Assembly: GCF_004364435.1 (NCBI RefSeq)
Contig: NZ_SOCT01000001.1
Coordinates: 310,001-374,000 of the forward strand
From: Pseudomonas sp. LP_7_YM
Lineage (GTDB): Bacteria > Pseudomonadota > Gammaproteobacteria > Pseudomonadales > Pseudomonadaceae
Length of the DNA: 64,000 nt
Reading direction: 5' to 3'
Notes under the pieces: model-generated
What the model was told of the DNA's origin: nothing
Database searches by the model: none
What the model saw: only the letters and a program-made list of their open reading frames with translations
Program-made: the position numbers and the translations under genes
Shown here: one piece after another, positions 36,311 through 45,283 of the stretch
Numbering within the stretch: the first letter of the stretch is position 1
How the letters are laid out: each line of letters starts with the position of its first letter

Positions 36311-36337
36311 AAGGCAGGAGTGTCACCCTCCTGCCTT
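36311..36337. repeat. Hairpin in leader of coiled-coil gene
   Basis: Perfect 10-bp inverted repeat AAGGCAGGAG/CTCCTGCCTT with a 7-nt loop, starting 22 nt upstream of GTG 36288. It may be a leader structure. Confidence 0.4.
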
Positions 36338-36399
36338 AATGAGCCATGCTGCGTAACAGCAGCGCGATGATACGACAGCCCTGAGGATTTCGCGGTCAT

Positions 36400-36421
36400 A
36401 AAAAAAGCGCTCGTTGAGCGC
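36400..36421 (-). terminator. Terminator of Gly/Ser-rich protein gene
   Basis: On the minus strand GCGCTC-AAC-GAGCGC followed by seven T residues (36400-36406), 26 nt after the stop. Confidence 0.85.
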
Positions 36422-36447
36422 CTTATGTATTGGCGGGCTAGTTTGAA

Positions 36448-36789
36448 TCAGCCCCCGGCACCGCCCGAGCTAGATGTACTGCCTGAGGAGCCAGTGGAGC
36501 CGCTGCCAGTCGAACCGCTGCCGGTGGATGTGCCGCCGGGCAAGTCGGTGTCATTGCTTGCACCTGTGCCGTTGCTCATCGCGCCGGTGTTCATTCCGTG
36601 GCGAATGCCGGTAGCCGGATCACCTTTGTCCATTTCTGTGCCTTGTCTTTGAACATCGCTGTTTCGCAGTCTTGGGTCTTGGCCTTCCTGGGACGGGGGG
36701 ATAGCAGGAGATGCCGCGCCGGCGAACGCTGCAACCGAACTACACGCCAAGGCACATCCCAACGCCAGGGCTGCAAGTGATTTGTTCAT
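36448..36789 (-). CDS. Exported Gly/Ser/Thr-rich hypothetical protein
   Basis: A 113-residue protein with a signal peptide (1-24, ending SSVAAFA) and a low-complexity tail of repeated GSTGS units ending SSSGGAGG. The middle part (GQDPRLRNSDVQRQGTEMDKG) is polar. No family is recognised. ATG 36789 follows a GGAG site, and the upstream extension to 36918 is rejected for lack of one. Location is periplasm or outside. Confidence 0.6.
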   Translation of the reverse strand: MNKSLAALALGCALACSSVAAFAGAASPAIPPSQEGQDPRLRNSDVQRQGTEMDKGDPATGIRHGMNTGAMSNGTGASNDTDLPGGTSTGSGSTGSGSTGSSGSTSSSGGAGG

Positions 36790-36957
36790 CTGGTGATCTC
36801 CATGTCTGGGTTCTAGTACTGAATTTGGCTGCCTGCTTCCTGACATAGTGCCATTACGCCGACCAGCGGTAGATCCTTCAAAATACAACTGCGCAGGTTG
36901 CGCCGTCTGCCTGCGCAAAAAATTCGCGTATTCATAGGGTTAGTGCGAAAAAAGACG

Positions 36958-36985
36958 TTGACACGCAATTCAATATAAGTAGAAT
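36958..36985 (+). promoter_or_regulatory. Promoter of tRNA-Val copy 2
   Basis: TTGACA at 36958 and TAGAAT at 36980, 16 bp apart, with the same spacing to the tRNA as copy 1. Confidence 0.75.
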
Positions 36986-36998
36986 GCCGACCCACAGC

Positions 36999-37075
36999 AG
37001 GCACGTAGCTCAGTTGGTTAGAGCACCACCTTGACATGGTGGGGGTCGTTGGTTCGAGTCCAATCGCGCCTACCA
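36999..37075 (+). tRNA. tRNA-Val (anticodon GAC), copy 2 with acceptor mismatch
   Basis: 77 nt, identical to copy 1 except one base: T at 35956 is C at 37067. This changes the fifth acceptor pair from A-U to an A-C mismatch (5' AGGCACG against CGCGCCT). Promoter, CCA end and terminator are intact, so it is probably still transcribed. Confidence 0.9.
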
Positions 37076-37104
37076 AACAAATCCGCTCTGCTGGGCGGTA
37101 ACAG

Positions 37105-37134
37105 AAAGGGCGAGTCGAAAGACTCGCCCTTTTT
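37105..37134 (+). terminator. Terminator of tRNA-Val copy 2
   Basis: A 12-bp stem, AAAGGGCGAGTC-GAAA-GACTCGCCCTTT, followed by further T residues. Confidence 0.9.
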
Positions 37135-37315
37135 ATTGCCTGCAATTTCTTCGCTCCCCAAGCAGAAGCGTCAGGCCAAATATCAGGGGCAACCCTCCGC
37201 CGTTCTGCGGTTCCGGAGCACCACACTCTGAAAAATGACAATTTTCCAGCCCATCGCCTGGACCTTTTGCCATGATGCGCGATCATGAGTGCATAAACAC
37301 CGAAAGGAGGTGCGT

Positions 37316-37879
37316 ATGTTTAGTCGGTCACTGACCCTTGCCGCTCTGTTGGCTGTTGCCAGTCCCTTGCTGGCAGCCGATGGAGACACCCCACTCACAC
37401 AGGAGCGCGGCAAGTCGCGGCCGTTGATCGTCATCGCCTCCAGTTCCGTGGATCCGACGCTGGTGGCACTGAAAAAAAGCCTTGATGAGCCTGCGAACAA
37501 AGAGGCCTTCGCCAAGCGCGACATGGTGCTTTACACCATCGTAAACACCATAGGGCAGCGTAGTGGCAAGGATATCGATCCCCAATCGACCATGGCATTG
37601 ATTCGAGAGTTGAAGCCAGGTATGCAAAAAGAAGGTCAGGCCAAGATCATTCTGATTGGCAAGGATGGCGAGACAAAGATGACCCATGACGGGCCAATCG
37701 ATCTAAAGGACGTATTCAGCACCATTGACCAGATGCCGATGGCTGAGAAGGAAGCCGCCGCTGCGCCTGTCGCGCCTGCGACCGATTCCAGGTCCGCTGG
37801 ACAGGGCGCCAAGCCCGGTAAATCAGGCAAAGCAGGCAAGAACCCATCGCCAGAGCCGCCCGCAGCGCTGGATGACTGA
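37316..37879 (+). CDS. DUF4174 exported protein
   Basis: A 187-residue protein with a signal peptide (1-20, ending SPLLAA). The body (RPLIVIASSSVDPTLVALKKSL, KIILIGKDGETKMTHDGPIDLKDVFSTIDQMPM) matches DUF4174, a thioredoxin-like fold lacking the CxxC pair. The C-terminal 45 residues are Ala/Pro/Lys-rich. ATG 37316 sits behind a strong AGGAGG site. No function is assigned. Confidence 0.8.
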   Translation: MFSRSLTLAALLAVASPLLAADGDTPLTQERGKSRPLIVIASSSVDPTLVALKKSLDEPANKEAFAKRDMVLYTIVNTIGQRSGKDIDPQSTMALIRELKPGMQKEGQAKIILIGKDGETKMTHDGPIDLKDVFSTIDQMPMAEKEAAAAPVAPATDSRSAGQGAKPGKSGKAGKNPSPEPPAALDD

Positions 37880-37992
37880 CCGGACCTGACCTGCGCCGGG
37901 CGCTGCACCCCGGTTCGACACCCGGCTTGAACAGGGTAGGGCTTGGCTGGGTCTTGCTGTTAAGATCGCTCCTTTTTATCGAAAGGACTGTC

Positions 37993-38337
37993 ATGAAACA
38001 CTGGGTGGGAGCTGTAGCGCTGGCGACGCTGGCCGGTTGCATGAGTCTGGATCAGACGCGTTCGGCAGGGCCTGAGCATGTCTATACCAGTCAGAAGCCG
38101 GCTGCTGCGGTTGCCGAGTGCATCAAGGTGAGCTGGGCCAACATCCAGCTGTTCGGTGATGTCGCCGACGTATTCATGGCACAGGGCAAGCCTGGCGAAT
38201 TCACCGTTTACACCACCGAAGGCGAATATTTCGCGGACGTGACAGGCAAGGGCGGCGCTACCGCCATCAGTTTTTACGCCAAGCCAGGTACTAAGGCAGT
38301 CGATCAGCGTGGGGCAATGGTTGCCACGTGTCTGTGA
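37993..38337 (+). CDS. Hypothetical lipoprotein
   Basis: A 114-residue lipoprotein: short signal ending LATLAGC with Cys17 as lipid anchor. The rest is a small beta-rich domain (QKPAAAVAECIKVSWANIQLFGDV, GEFTVYTTEGEYFADV). Similar Pseudomonas proteins are uncharacterised. A GAAAGGA site precedes ATG 37993. It is monocistronic and convergent with a minus-strand exported protein. Confidence 0.7.
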   Translation: MKHWVGAVALATLAGCMSLDQTRSAGPEHVYTSQKPAAAVAECIKVSWANIQLFGDVADVFMAQGKPGEFTVYTTEGEYFADVTGKGGATAISFYAKPGTKAVDQRGAMVATCL

Positions 38338-38433
38338 ATCTCTGCGCTCGCATCTGAACAGGGCCAGGGGCGCTGGAGATGGACTGCCGTTCATCTCCGT
38401 CCTCACTATCACCAGGTCGTACGTATTTTCCGA

Positions 38434-39066
38434 TTACATCGGCGGAGTGACTCCGTTTTCCCCTGCAGAGATCGACACAGCGCTCAGCGATCCGTCTGCG
38501 GCCGGCAGGGCCTGGAGGACTATCTTCACTCCGGGCTTGAGCAGGCTGCGATCACCCGGCACCAGATTGACGATAGGCACGTCATCCGGAATCAAGATCT
38601 GCTTCTGGCCGCCCTTGTAGTTCACCGTGATGGTGCGCCCGTTACTGGTGACCAGATCGCCTACCGATCCATTGGTCATGGTGCTGTCCCTGCCCAGGTC
38701 GAACGGACGATGACCATCTCCCGTACCCGCCAGCTCGGGGGGAAACACGTGAACCTCCAGCGCTTTGAGCGTGCCGTTGGCCTGCGGAACGGCGGCTGAA
38801 CCTATGTAGCTGCCCGGCTTGATTTCCGACACCTGCGCCAGCGTCACGCCGCGTATCTGAGTGGCGTCGGTCAGGCTGACCTGCACATCCTCGTTGCGAC
38901 TGCTGTGCACCTTGAGTACATCGCCCTCGATTGCAGTGATCGCGCCACGCACGCGGGTCGGCTTTGCGTCCTCAGCCTGCGCGGTTCCAGCCATTATCAG
39001 CGCCGAAGCCAGCAGACTGGAAGCCAGCAGCGTGCAACGCCATTGCTTGCCTGTGATGACTTTCAT
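38434..39066 (-). CDS. Periplasmic beta-rich protein (DUF5666-like)
   Basis: A 210-residue protein with a signal peptide (1-31, ending GTAQA). The mature part is a repeated small beta domain: VRGAITAIEGDVLKVHSSRNEDVQVSLTD, then TSNGRTITVNYKGGQKQILIPDD, similar to DUF5666 OB-like units. Function unknown. It lies downstream of, and convergent with, the lipoprotein gene; dacB lies on the same strand, 149 nt away on its upstream side. Confidence 0.65.
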   Translation of the reverse strand: MKVITGKQWRCTLLASSLLASALIMAGTAQAEDAKPTRVRGAITAIEGDVLKVHSSRNEDVQVSLTDATQIRGVTLAQVSEIKPGSYIGSAAVPQANGTLKALEVHVFPPELAGTGDGHRPFDLGRDSTMTNGSVGDLVTSNGRTITVNYKGGQKQILIPDDVPIVNLVPGDRSLLKPGVKIVLQALPAADGSLSAVSISAGENGVTPPM

Positions 39067-39215
39067 GAGGGGTGCATCCTGTGTGAGGGGCGAACCGCAA
39101 GCTTAGCGCCACCCGCACAGAAAGGTGATGACATCCCTGTCAGAAAGGCTTCCGGGATGCAGTATGCAAGATCCTGCGCGCATGTCGCTCTGACGACAGC
39201 GCGCGCCGGGATGAC

Positions 39216-40685
39216 CTATGGCTGTTGCAGAGAGAGGGTCGTGCCGGCCAGTTTTGGTTGATTGAACATGCTGACCAGTACTTCATCGAGAATCGACGAA
39301 GCACCCCATGGGCGAGCATCGTTGAGGATGGCGACAACCACCCAGGTGTTGCCGTTGCTGTCCCGACTGAAGCCGGCAATGGCGCGCACCGTGTTCAAGG
39401 TGCCGGTCTTGATATGCGCTTCGCCGCGCAGCGGCGTTCGTTTCAGGCGCTTGCGCATGGTCCCGTCCATGCCCGCCAGCGGCAATGAGCTGATGAACTC
39501 GGCCTGGTACGGGCTGTGCCAGGCGGCCTGAAGCAGCTGCGCCATTTCCCGCGCACTCACGCGTTCGGCACGCGAGAGACCAGAGCCGTTTTCCATGACC
39601 AGATGCGGAGCGGTAATACCTTTTTTCGCCAGCCATTGACGGATCACCCGTTGCGCGGCTTTGGCATCGTCGCCGTCGGCTTCGTTGCGGAATTGCGAAC
39701 CCAGACTCAGGAACAACTGCTGAGCCATCGTGTTGTTACTGAATTTGTTGATGTCGCGGATGATTTCCGCCAGATCGGGCGAATAGGATTTGGCCAGCAG
39801 CTTGGCGCTGCCGGGGACGACGTCCAGGCGGTCCTTGCCAAGAATGGTGCCACCCAGTTCCTGCCATATGGCGCGAACAGCGCCGGCGGTGTAAGTCGGA
39901 TGGTCGAGCAGCGACAGATAGGTCTGCGAATTGCAGCCGTCACCCAACTGCCCGGATACCGTAACGGTGATACCGCCGTCGACATCGGGGACCGGGTTGT
40001 AAAGTACGTCGCCCGTGCACTTGTTCGATGACAAGGCTTTAACCTGGTTGTTGATGTGAATCGCAGCAATCGGCGGCTCTACGGAAACGAGGATTTTACC
40101 CCCGTCATTGCGGGTCACGAAGCGCAGGGCCTTGAGATTCACCATTAGCGAGTCGGGGCGCACCAGAAATGGTTTGTTCTTGTCATTGCCATCATCATCG
40201 AAAACAGGCAGTTGAGGCTGGACAAAGTGGCTGCGGTCCAGCACCAGATCGCCAGTGATTTGCTGGACGCCATTTGCACGCAGATCACGCATCAGCAACC
40301 AGAGTTTTTCCATGTTCAGCTTCGGATCGCCGCCACCCTTGAGGTAAAGGTTGCCCCGCAAGACACCGTTGCTCAGCGTACCGTCGGTGTAGAACTCGGT
40401 CTTCCACTGATGGGTTGGGCCGAGCATTTCCAGGGCTGCGTAGGTGGTCACCAGCTTCATGGTGGAGGCGGGATTGACCGAGACATCGGCGTTGTAGACG
40501 GTGGGCGTGCCAGGACCAGTCAACGGAAGCATGACCAGCGACAGAGCGCTGTTGTCCAGTTTGCCCGCCTTGAGCGCTTCCTGAACCTTGGGTGGCAACC
40601 CGGTATTGATCGGTGCGGCAGTGACAGAGAGAGAGAACGGCAAAAGCAGGGTGGCGAAAAACAGCGGACGCAACGACTTGATCAT
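39216..40685 (-). CDS. dacB: DacB, D-Ala-D-Ala carboxypeptidase/endopeptidase (PBP4)
   Basis: A 489-residue class C penicillin-binding protein with a signal peptide (1-23). The active-site STMK is Ser74-Lys77, with SNN (INKFSNNTMAQQL) and KTG (AHIKTGTLN) further on. The large insert between motifs is the PBP4-type one. It trims and cuts peptidoglycan crosslinks in the periplasm. It is monocistronic. Confidence 0.9.
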   Translation of the reverse strand: MIKSLRPLFFATLLLPFSLSVTAAPINTGLPPKVQEALKAGKLDNSALSLVMLPLTGPGTPTVYNADVSVNPASTMKLVTTYAALEMLGPTHQWKTEFYTDGTLSNGVLRGNLYLKGGGDPKLNMEKLWLLMRDLRANGVQQITGDLVLDRSHFVQPQLPVFDDDGNDKNKPFLVRPDSLMVNLKALRFVTRNDGGKILVSVEPPIAAIHINNQVKALSSNKCTGDVLYNPVPDVDGGITVTVSGQLGDGCNSQTYLSLLDHPTYTAGAVRAIWQELGGTILGKDRLDVVPGSAKLLAKSYSPDLAEIIRDINKFSNNTMAQQLFLSLGSQFRNEADGDDAKAAQRVIRQWLAKKGITAPHLVMENGSGLSRAERVSAREMAQLLQAAWHSPYQAEFISSLPLAGMDGTMRKRLKRTPLRGEAHIKTGTLNTVRAIAGFSRDSNGNTWVVVAILNDARPWGASSILDEVLVSMFNQPKLAGTTLSLQQP

Positions 40686-41112
40686 TCAATAAACCCTACT
40701 GCAGAAAGATGGAAACAAGAGGGGATGGCTTCCCTCGTGACCTGATAATGACAATGACCGGGACGAAAAATGTCTCAGCCGGCGGGCGGAAAAAAATAGC
40801 CCTGTGACGATTCGGCATTATGCCCCAAGCATTCGTGACTTGCGCCGGGGAGCAACCGTCAAATGGCGCTATTTTTTCAATTGGCAGCGGATTGTCACGT
40901 GAAGGTGTGGCTTTCTTTCTATGTCAGGGGCCAGCGGCATTGATTCAGCCACTTGAGGCTGCAGGTCAGCCGTTGCCAGTGTCGTAAACCGGGGAACACT
41001 TGAAGCGCCCGAGACCCGCACTCAACCGGGCACGCACAAAAAAGCCACCGCGAAGGGTGGCTATTTCGTTACGCCGTTGCAAACCGGGTTGTGCCGGTTT
41101 GCACGCCTGCAA
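40686..41112. other. Intergenic region before dacB
   Basis: About 427 bp between dacB and the end of yggL. Apart from the yggL terminator at 41038-41062 and the presumed dacB promoter, nothing recognisable is seen: no tRNA, no repeat and no coding frame with a ribosome-binding site. Confidence 0.4.
41038..41062 (-). terminator. Terminator of yggL
   Basis: On the minus strand AGCCACC-CTTCGC-GGTGGCT, ending in six T residues, 51 nt after the yggL stop. Confidence 0.9.
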
Positions 41113-41457
41113 TCAGGCAGCCGGATTGATCTGCTTTTCCGGGTACCAGGCGTCCAGCAGCGAGCTGACTTCGACCTTGGTCAACTCGCCGCGACTTTTG
41201 AGCCATGCTTCAACGGTGGCACGCTGCACTTCGGTAACCGAGCCGCGATCCGCCAGGCAGACCAGACCGTAGTCATCGCCGCCCACGTAATCCAGGCCGT
41301 TACCGTCCATTGCATCGGTCAGAAACGCATCGAGGAAAGAGTCGATCGCCTCGTCATCCAGACCTTCCTTGAATTCCAGATTCAGCTCGAAGCCCAATTC
41401 CTGGAACTCGTCAACACAGAGCTTTTTGCGCAGACGACGGGAGCGGTTAGTGGCCAT
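41113..41457 (-). CDS. yggL: YggL-family protein
   Basis: A 114-residue acidic protein of the YggL (DUF469) family. The N-terminus NRSRRLRKKLCVDEFQELGF and the FLDAFLTDAMDGNGLDYVGG region are diagnostic. E. coli YggL associates with the 50S ribosomal subunit. It is monocistronic, with an AGGA site before the ATG. Confidence 0.9.
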   Translation of the reverse strand: MATNRSRRLRKKLCVDEFQELGFELNLEFKEGLDDEAIDSFLDAFLTDAMDGNGLDYVGGDDYGLVCLADRGSVTEVQRATVEAWLKSRGELTKVEVSSLLDAWYPEKQINPAA

Positions 41458-41647
41458 GAAGCGATCCTCTTAGGTAAATTCGGGGCGCAGTCTACCAGTT
41501 AACGGTCACTTGCGGGTCCGCCCCGTCAGAAATCCGGTACGTGGCGCGCCCGATGTCTGGCGGTGTCTCACCTGGCCGGTCTGCACAACCACAAGGAGAA
41601 CGCAAGCCTGGAGCCATGTGGCTACATTCGATACGACGCTGCGGCTT

Positions 41648-44600
41648 TCAATGTCCAAGAAGCCCCTGTTCAAGAACGGCCATCGCTACCTTCAGGGCGT
41701 GCGCATGCCCGATCAACGCCGTCATCGACCCGTCCTCATCGCACGCGTTTTCCAGGCGTTCACACAGGTCGATGACCTCACTGGCACTGATAATCCTTGC
41801 CGCGCCTTTGATTTTGTGGGCGACTTCACGAAGTCCCCGCTTATCGCCCCGGGTACTGGCCTCAGTCAACTCCAGCGCATCCTCTCGACAGCTGCTGATC
41901 AGTTGGCTGATCAACTGCTCTATCATCTCCGGTCTATCGCCTGTCAATGCCACGATGCTGGCCATGTCGAAAGGCTGCTCATGTGTCGGCTTGCCCCGGT
42001 ATCTTCGTCCCAATCCAACCCGCGACAGCTGCTCGTGCAGCGCCGTCAGGCTGATCGGTTTGAACAGGCAGTCGTCCATTCCCGCATCCCGGCAGCGCAG
42101 CAGTTCTTCAGGCTGGGCGTTGGCGGTAAAGCCCAGCACCGTGCATGGGTCTTGCCCATCCTCGCGCTCATGGGAGCGTATTGCCCGCGTCAGATCGTAG
42201 CCATTCATGACCGGCATATTGCAATCGACCATCACCAGATCGAAATGGTGTGCCAGCCATTGTTTGAGCCCCTGAGCACCTTGTTCCGCGACTTCGCAGC
42301 GATGGCCCAGAAATTCGAGTTGCTGACACAGCAACAGGCGGTTGGCGGGATGATCGTCCACCACGAGAATATCCAGGCTGGCCGCGCTTTGCCCGTTGCT
42401 GTCTCGCAGGGCCGGCAGATTCGCCAACGGGTCCAGTGAGGTCAGCCTGAAGAACATCTGCACCCGGGTACCCTCGCCAGGCACGCTGTCCAGACTCAGG
42501 GTTGCCCCCATCATTTCGCACAGGCTGCGGCAAATGAACAGACCCAGACCGGCACCGGTTCGCGCCAGCTGGCCGCTATTGTCAGCCTGGGCGAAAGGTG
42601 CAAACAGGCGTGCCTGATCGTCGGGCGTGATACCGATGCCGCTGTCCTGAATGCTGACCTGCAGGCCGATCTGCTGTTCGTTGATCGGCTCCTCGATCAG
42701 CAGGCTGATACGCACATGCCCTTGCTGAGTGAACTTGATGGCGTTGCTGATCAGGTTCGAAAGAATCTGCTTGAAACGCAGTGGGTCGATCAGTACCTCG
42801 ATGTCGATTCGGCTGTCCTGGTCCATTTGCAGGCTCAGGCCCTTCTGACGGGCGAGTCCGTCGAACACCTTCACGACCGACTCCACCAACTGACGCAGGT
42901 TGGCCCGTTCCGGGCTGAGTGTCAGGCGACCTGATTCGATGCGGGCGATATCGAGAATATCCCCGATCAGCTCCAGCAGGTCCTTGGCCGAGCTGTACGC
43001 GACCTCAATGGCCGGGCGATCGAGGTGGCCCTGGTCCGCTCGCTTGAGGGCCAGTTCCAGCATGCCGATCACTGCGTTCATCGGCGTGCGTATTTCATGG
43101 CTCATGGTTGCCAGGAAGGTACTTTTGGCACGATTGGCGTCATCGGCCTGCTGCTTGGCAGCCTGCAGATCTTCAATCAATTGCCGCCGTTCGCTGATGT
43201 CGATCCAGCCTCCGATGATGCCCTGAACTTTGCCCAGCGAATCCCGGAAAGGAAGGATCCAGTGATAGATAGTCAGGGATTGTTCACCGATATGCAGAGA
43301 GCGGTCGAGGATCAGCGGCGCATCCTCAGTCATCACCTGCTGATAGTCAGCAAAGTATTGTTGGGCTTCCTGGACGTCGCTGAGCGTTCCGTCAAGGATG
43401 CTCTTGCCCAGTACCTCTTCGCGTTTGGCCGAGAACGCGGTGAGATAGCTCTCGTTGCACATCTGCAGCAATCCGTCCCGGTCGCGCACGTAGATCGGGT
43501 GAGGGGTACCGTTGACCAGTGCGCTCATGAATTCGAACTGATCGCTGAGGGCGCGCTCGGCGCGTTCCCGTTGTTTGATCTGGCGTCGCATCCAGGCATT
43601 CCAGGCAAGAGAGCCCAGCAACAGCAAGCTGGCGCCAATCACGATCTGGTACACCAGAAGTTGATAGTCCTTCCACGCCCCACGTCCAGGGGGTACGTAG
43701 CTGCGCCAGCGGTCATTGATGACCGCAAGCTCTTCGGGGGCGATGCTCGATAACGCCTTGTCGATGATTGCGCTCAGCTCGGTGGCATTGCGCGAAGTAG
43801 CCATCGCGATGCGGGCGGGTTCACGTCCCACTGTGACGCGCATTTGCAGAGCGTCGTTCAGTCCGCGGGAGGAGATGAAGTAACTGGCGCTGAACAGCGA
43901 TGTAACGGCACCTTCCACCCGACCGTGGGCCAGCATGTCCAGAGCCTGCGCAGGGTTGTCGACCTCCACTGGATAGATACGCGGATTGACCTGCTGCAGG
44001 TATTCCAACACCGGGCTGCCCAGGGTGAGGGCCACGCGCTTGCCCTCAAGCTGATCGAGATTGGAAGGGCTGGACGTTTCCTTGCGCGTCACCAGCACGA
44101 ATGCGTTGTCCACGTAGGGACGGCTGAAGCTGAAGCGGTTTTCGCGCTCGTCGCTTGGCACCATGGCGCCAATCAGGTCGGCCTGGCCCTGCGCCAGCCG
44201 GTTCATCATGTCGCGCATACTCGGGGCGTGACTGACTTCGAATCGCAGGCCGGTCCGCAGCTTGATCAGATCCAGCAAATCCGCGGTGACCCCGCGGAAG
44301 TTGTCTTGGGCATCGAAGAAAGTCAGTGGTGCATAAGCGTCGTTGATCACTACCCGCACTGTGGGATGTTGCGCGATCCAGCGTTCTTCGCGTTGGGTTA
44401 ATTGCAGTTTCTGATCGGTCAGCAGTAGATCGGCACCTGCGCCCCAGCGTTTCGAAATGGCCATGCGCTCCTCAATCGGAATGCTCTTGAGGGTAAGGTT
44501 GATCACATCCAGCAATGCGGTGTTGTCAGCCTTTACGGCAAAGCTGAAACCGTTGGGTTCGTGCTCGCCGAAGTTGGCCATCTGTACGTTATTCAGGTAA

Positions 44601-45283
44601 CCCTTGCTGATGACGTAATGGGTTGAAATGGCGTCGCCCAGAAACACATCCGCCTGATTGAAGGCAACGGCATTGATTGCACTCTGGAATGACGGAAAGG
44701 TCTGCAGGCGGGCCTTGGGATACAGGGCGCTGATTTCTTCAGGAGGGAGGTAGTGATAGACCATGCTCAGGCGCAGGCCGTTAAGGCCTTCATTCAGGGC
44801 GCGATTCTCACCCGTGCGGGTCACCAGTACCGGCTGGTCCACTGCATACGGCGTCGAAAGTCTGATGTCGGAGGTGACCGCCTCGTATCCGTTGGCACTG
44901 CCAAGCAGATCGATCTCGCCGCTGAGCAGCGCTTCGACCGCCTCGTCTCTTGTGGCATAGCGAAGTACCCGCACGGGCAGGTCCAGGGCTCTGGCCAGAA
45001 TGCCTGCGTAGTCGGCTGTAAAGCCTTCATAGTCGTGACCTGTCAGGGTCATGTCAAAAGGTGGGTAGTCCGGGGCGGAGGTGCCGAGAATCAATTCGCG
45101 TTTGTCGCGTATCCATTGCCATTGGGCCCGGTCCAGCGTCACGTCCATGTGCGCCGGATTGGCACGGCTCAGCAGGGTGTAACGTTCGGCCGATGCCGAC
45201 TCGGCCTGGGCACTGATGCTCAGACACGCAAATATGATTGCTATCCAATAGTCCTTTAACCCCGTCGGCATCCTGTCTCTCAC
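41648..45283 (-). CDS. BvgS/EvgS-like hybrid sensor kinase
   Basis: A 1211-residue membrane sensor. Order: signal peptide (1-28), two tandem periplasmic solute-binding-type-3 domains (about 45-270 and 290-515), one membrane helix (about 550-572), PAS (about 590-690), histidine kinase with His729 (MSHEIRTP), N box and DSGIGI/GAGLGL, receiver with Asp1020, and an Hpt domain with His1156 (VAHKIKGAA). This is a His-Asp-His relay to the adjacent regulator. GTG 45283 overlaps the regulator's stop (GTGA); ATG 45271 is an alternative. Ligands are unknown, possibly amino acids or small organics. Confidence 0.9.
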   Translation of the reverse strand: MRDRMPTGLKDYWIAIIFACLSISAQAESASAERYTLLSRANPAHMDVTLDRAQWQWIRDKRELILGTSAPDYPPFDMTLTGHDYEGFTADYAGILARALDLPVRVLRYATRDEAVEALLSGEIDLLGSANGYEAVTSDIRLSTPYAVDQPVLVTRTGENRALNEGLNGLRLSMVYHYLPPEEISALYPKARLQTFPSFQSAINAVAFNQADVFLGDAISTHYVISKGYLNNVQMANFGEHEPNGFSFAVKADNTALLDVINLTLKSIPIEERMAISKRWGAGADLLLTDQKLQLTQREERWIAQHPTVRVVINDAYAPLTFFDAQDNFRGVTADLLDLIKLRTGLRFEVSHAPSMRDMMNRLAQGQADLIGAMVPSDERENRFSFSRPYVDNAFVLVTRKETSSPSNLDQLEGKRVALTLGSPVLEYLQQVNPRIYPVEVDNPAQALDMLAHGRVEGAVTSLFSASYFISSRGLNDALQMRVTVGREPARIAMATSRNATELSAIIDKALSSIAPEELAVINDRWRSYVPPGRGAWKDYQLLVYQIVIGASLLLLGSLAWNAWMRRQIKQRERAERALSDQFEFMSALVNGTPHPIYVRDRDGLLQMCNESYLTAFSAKREEVLGKSILDGTLSDVQEAQQYFADYQQVMTEDAPLILDRSLHIGEQSLTIYHWILPFRDSLGKVQGIIGGWIDISERRQLIEDLQAAKQQADDANRAKSTFLATMSHEIRTPMNAVIGMLELALKRADQGHLDRPAIEVAYSSAKDLLELIGDILDIARIESGRLTLSPERANLRQLVESVVKVFDGLARQKGLSLQMDQDSRIDIEVLIDPLRFKQILSNLISNAIKFTQQGHVRISLLIEEPINEQQIGLQVSIQDSGIGITPDDQARLFAPFAQADNSGQLARTGAGLGLFICRSLCEMMGATLSLDSVPGEGTRVQMFFRLTSLDPLANLPALRDSNGQSAASLDILVVDDHPANRLLLCQQLEFLGHRCEVAEQGAQGLKQWLAHHFDLVMVDCNMPVMNGYDLTRAIRSHEREDGQDPCTVLGFTANAQPEELLRCRDAGMDDCLFKPISLTALHEQLSRVGLGRRYRGKPTHEQPFDMASIVALTGDRPEMIEQLISQLISSCREDALELTEASTRGDKRGLREVAHKIKGAARIISASEVIDLCERLENACDEDGSMTALIGHAHALKVAMAVLEQGLLGH

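Noticed and set aside
35888-37075. tRNA-Val pair as attachment site of an integrative element
   Set aside because: No integrase is nearby, and the repeats include whole promoter-tRNA-terminator units, which fits simple duplication.
41510-42439. 309-codon plus-strand open frame
   Set aside because: Antisense to the hybrid kinase receiver/Hpt region and lacking any recognisable motif.
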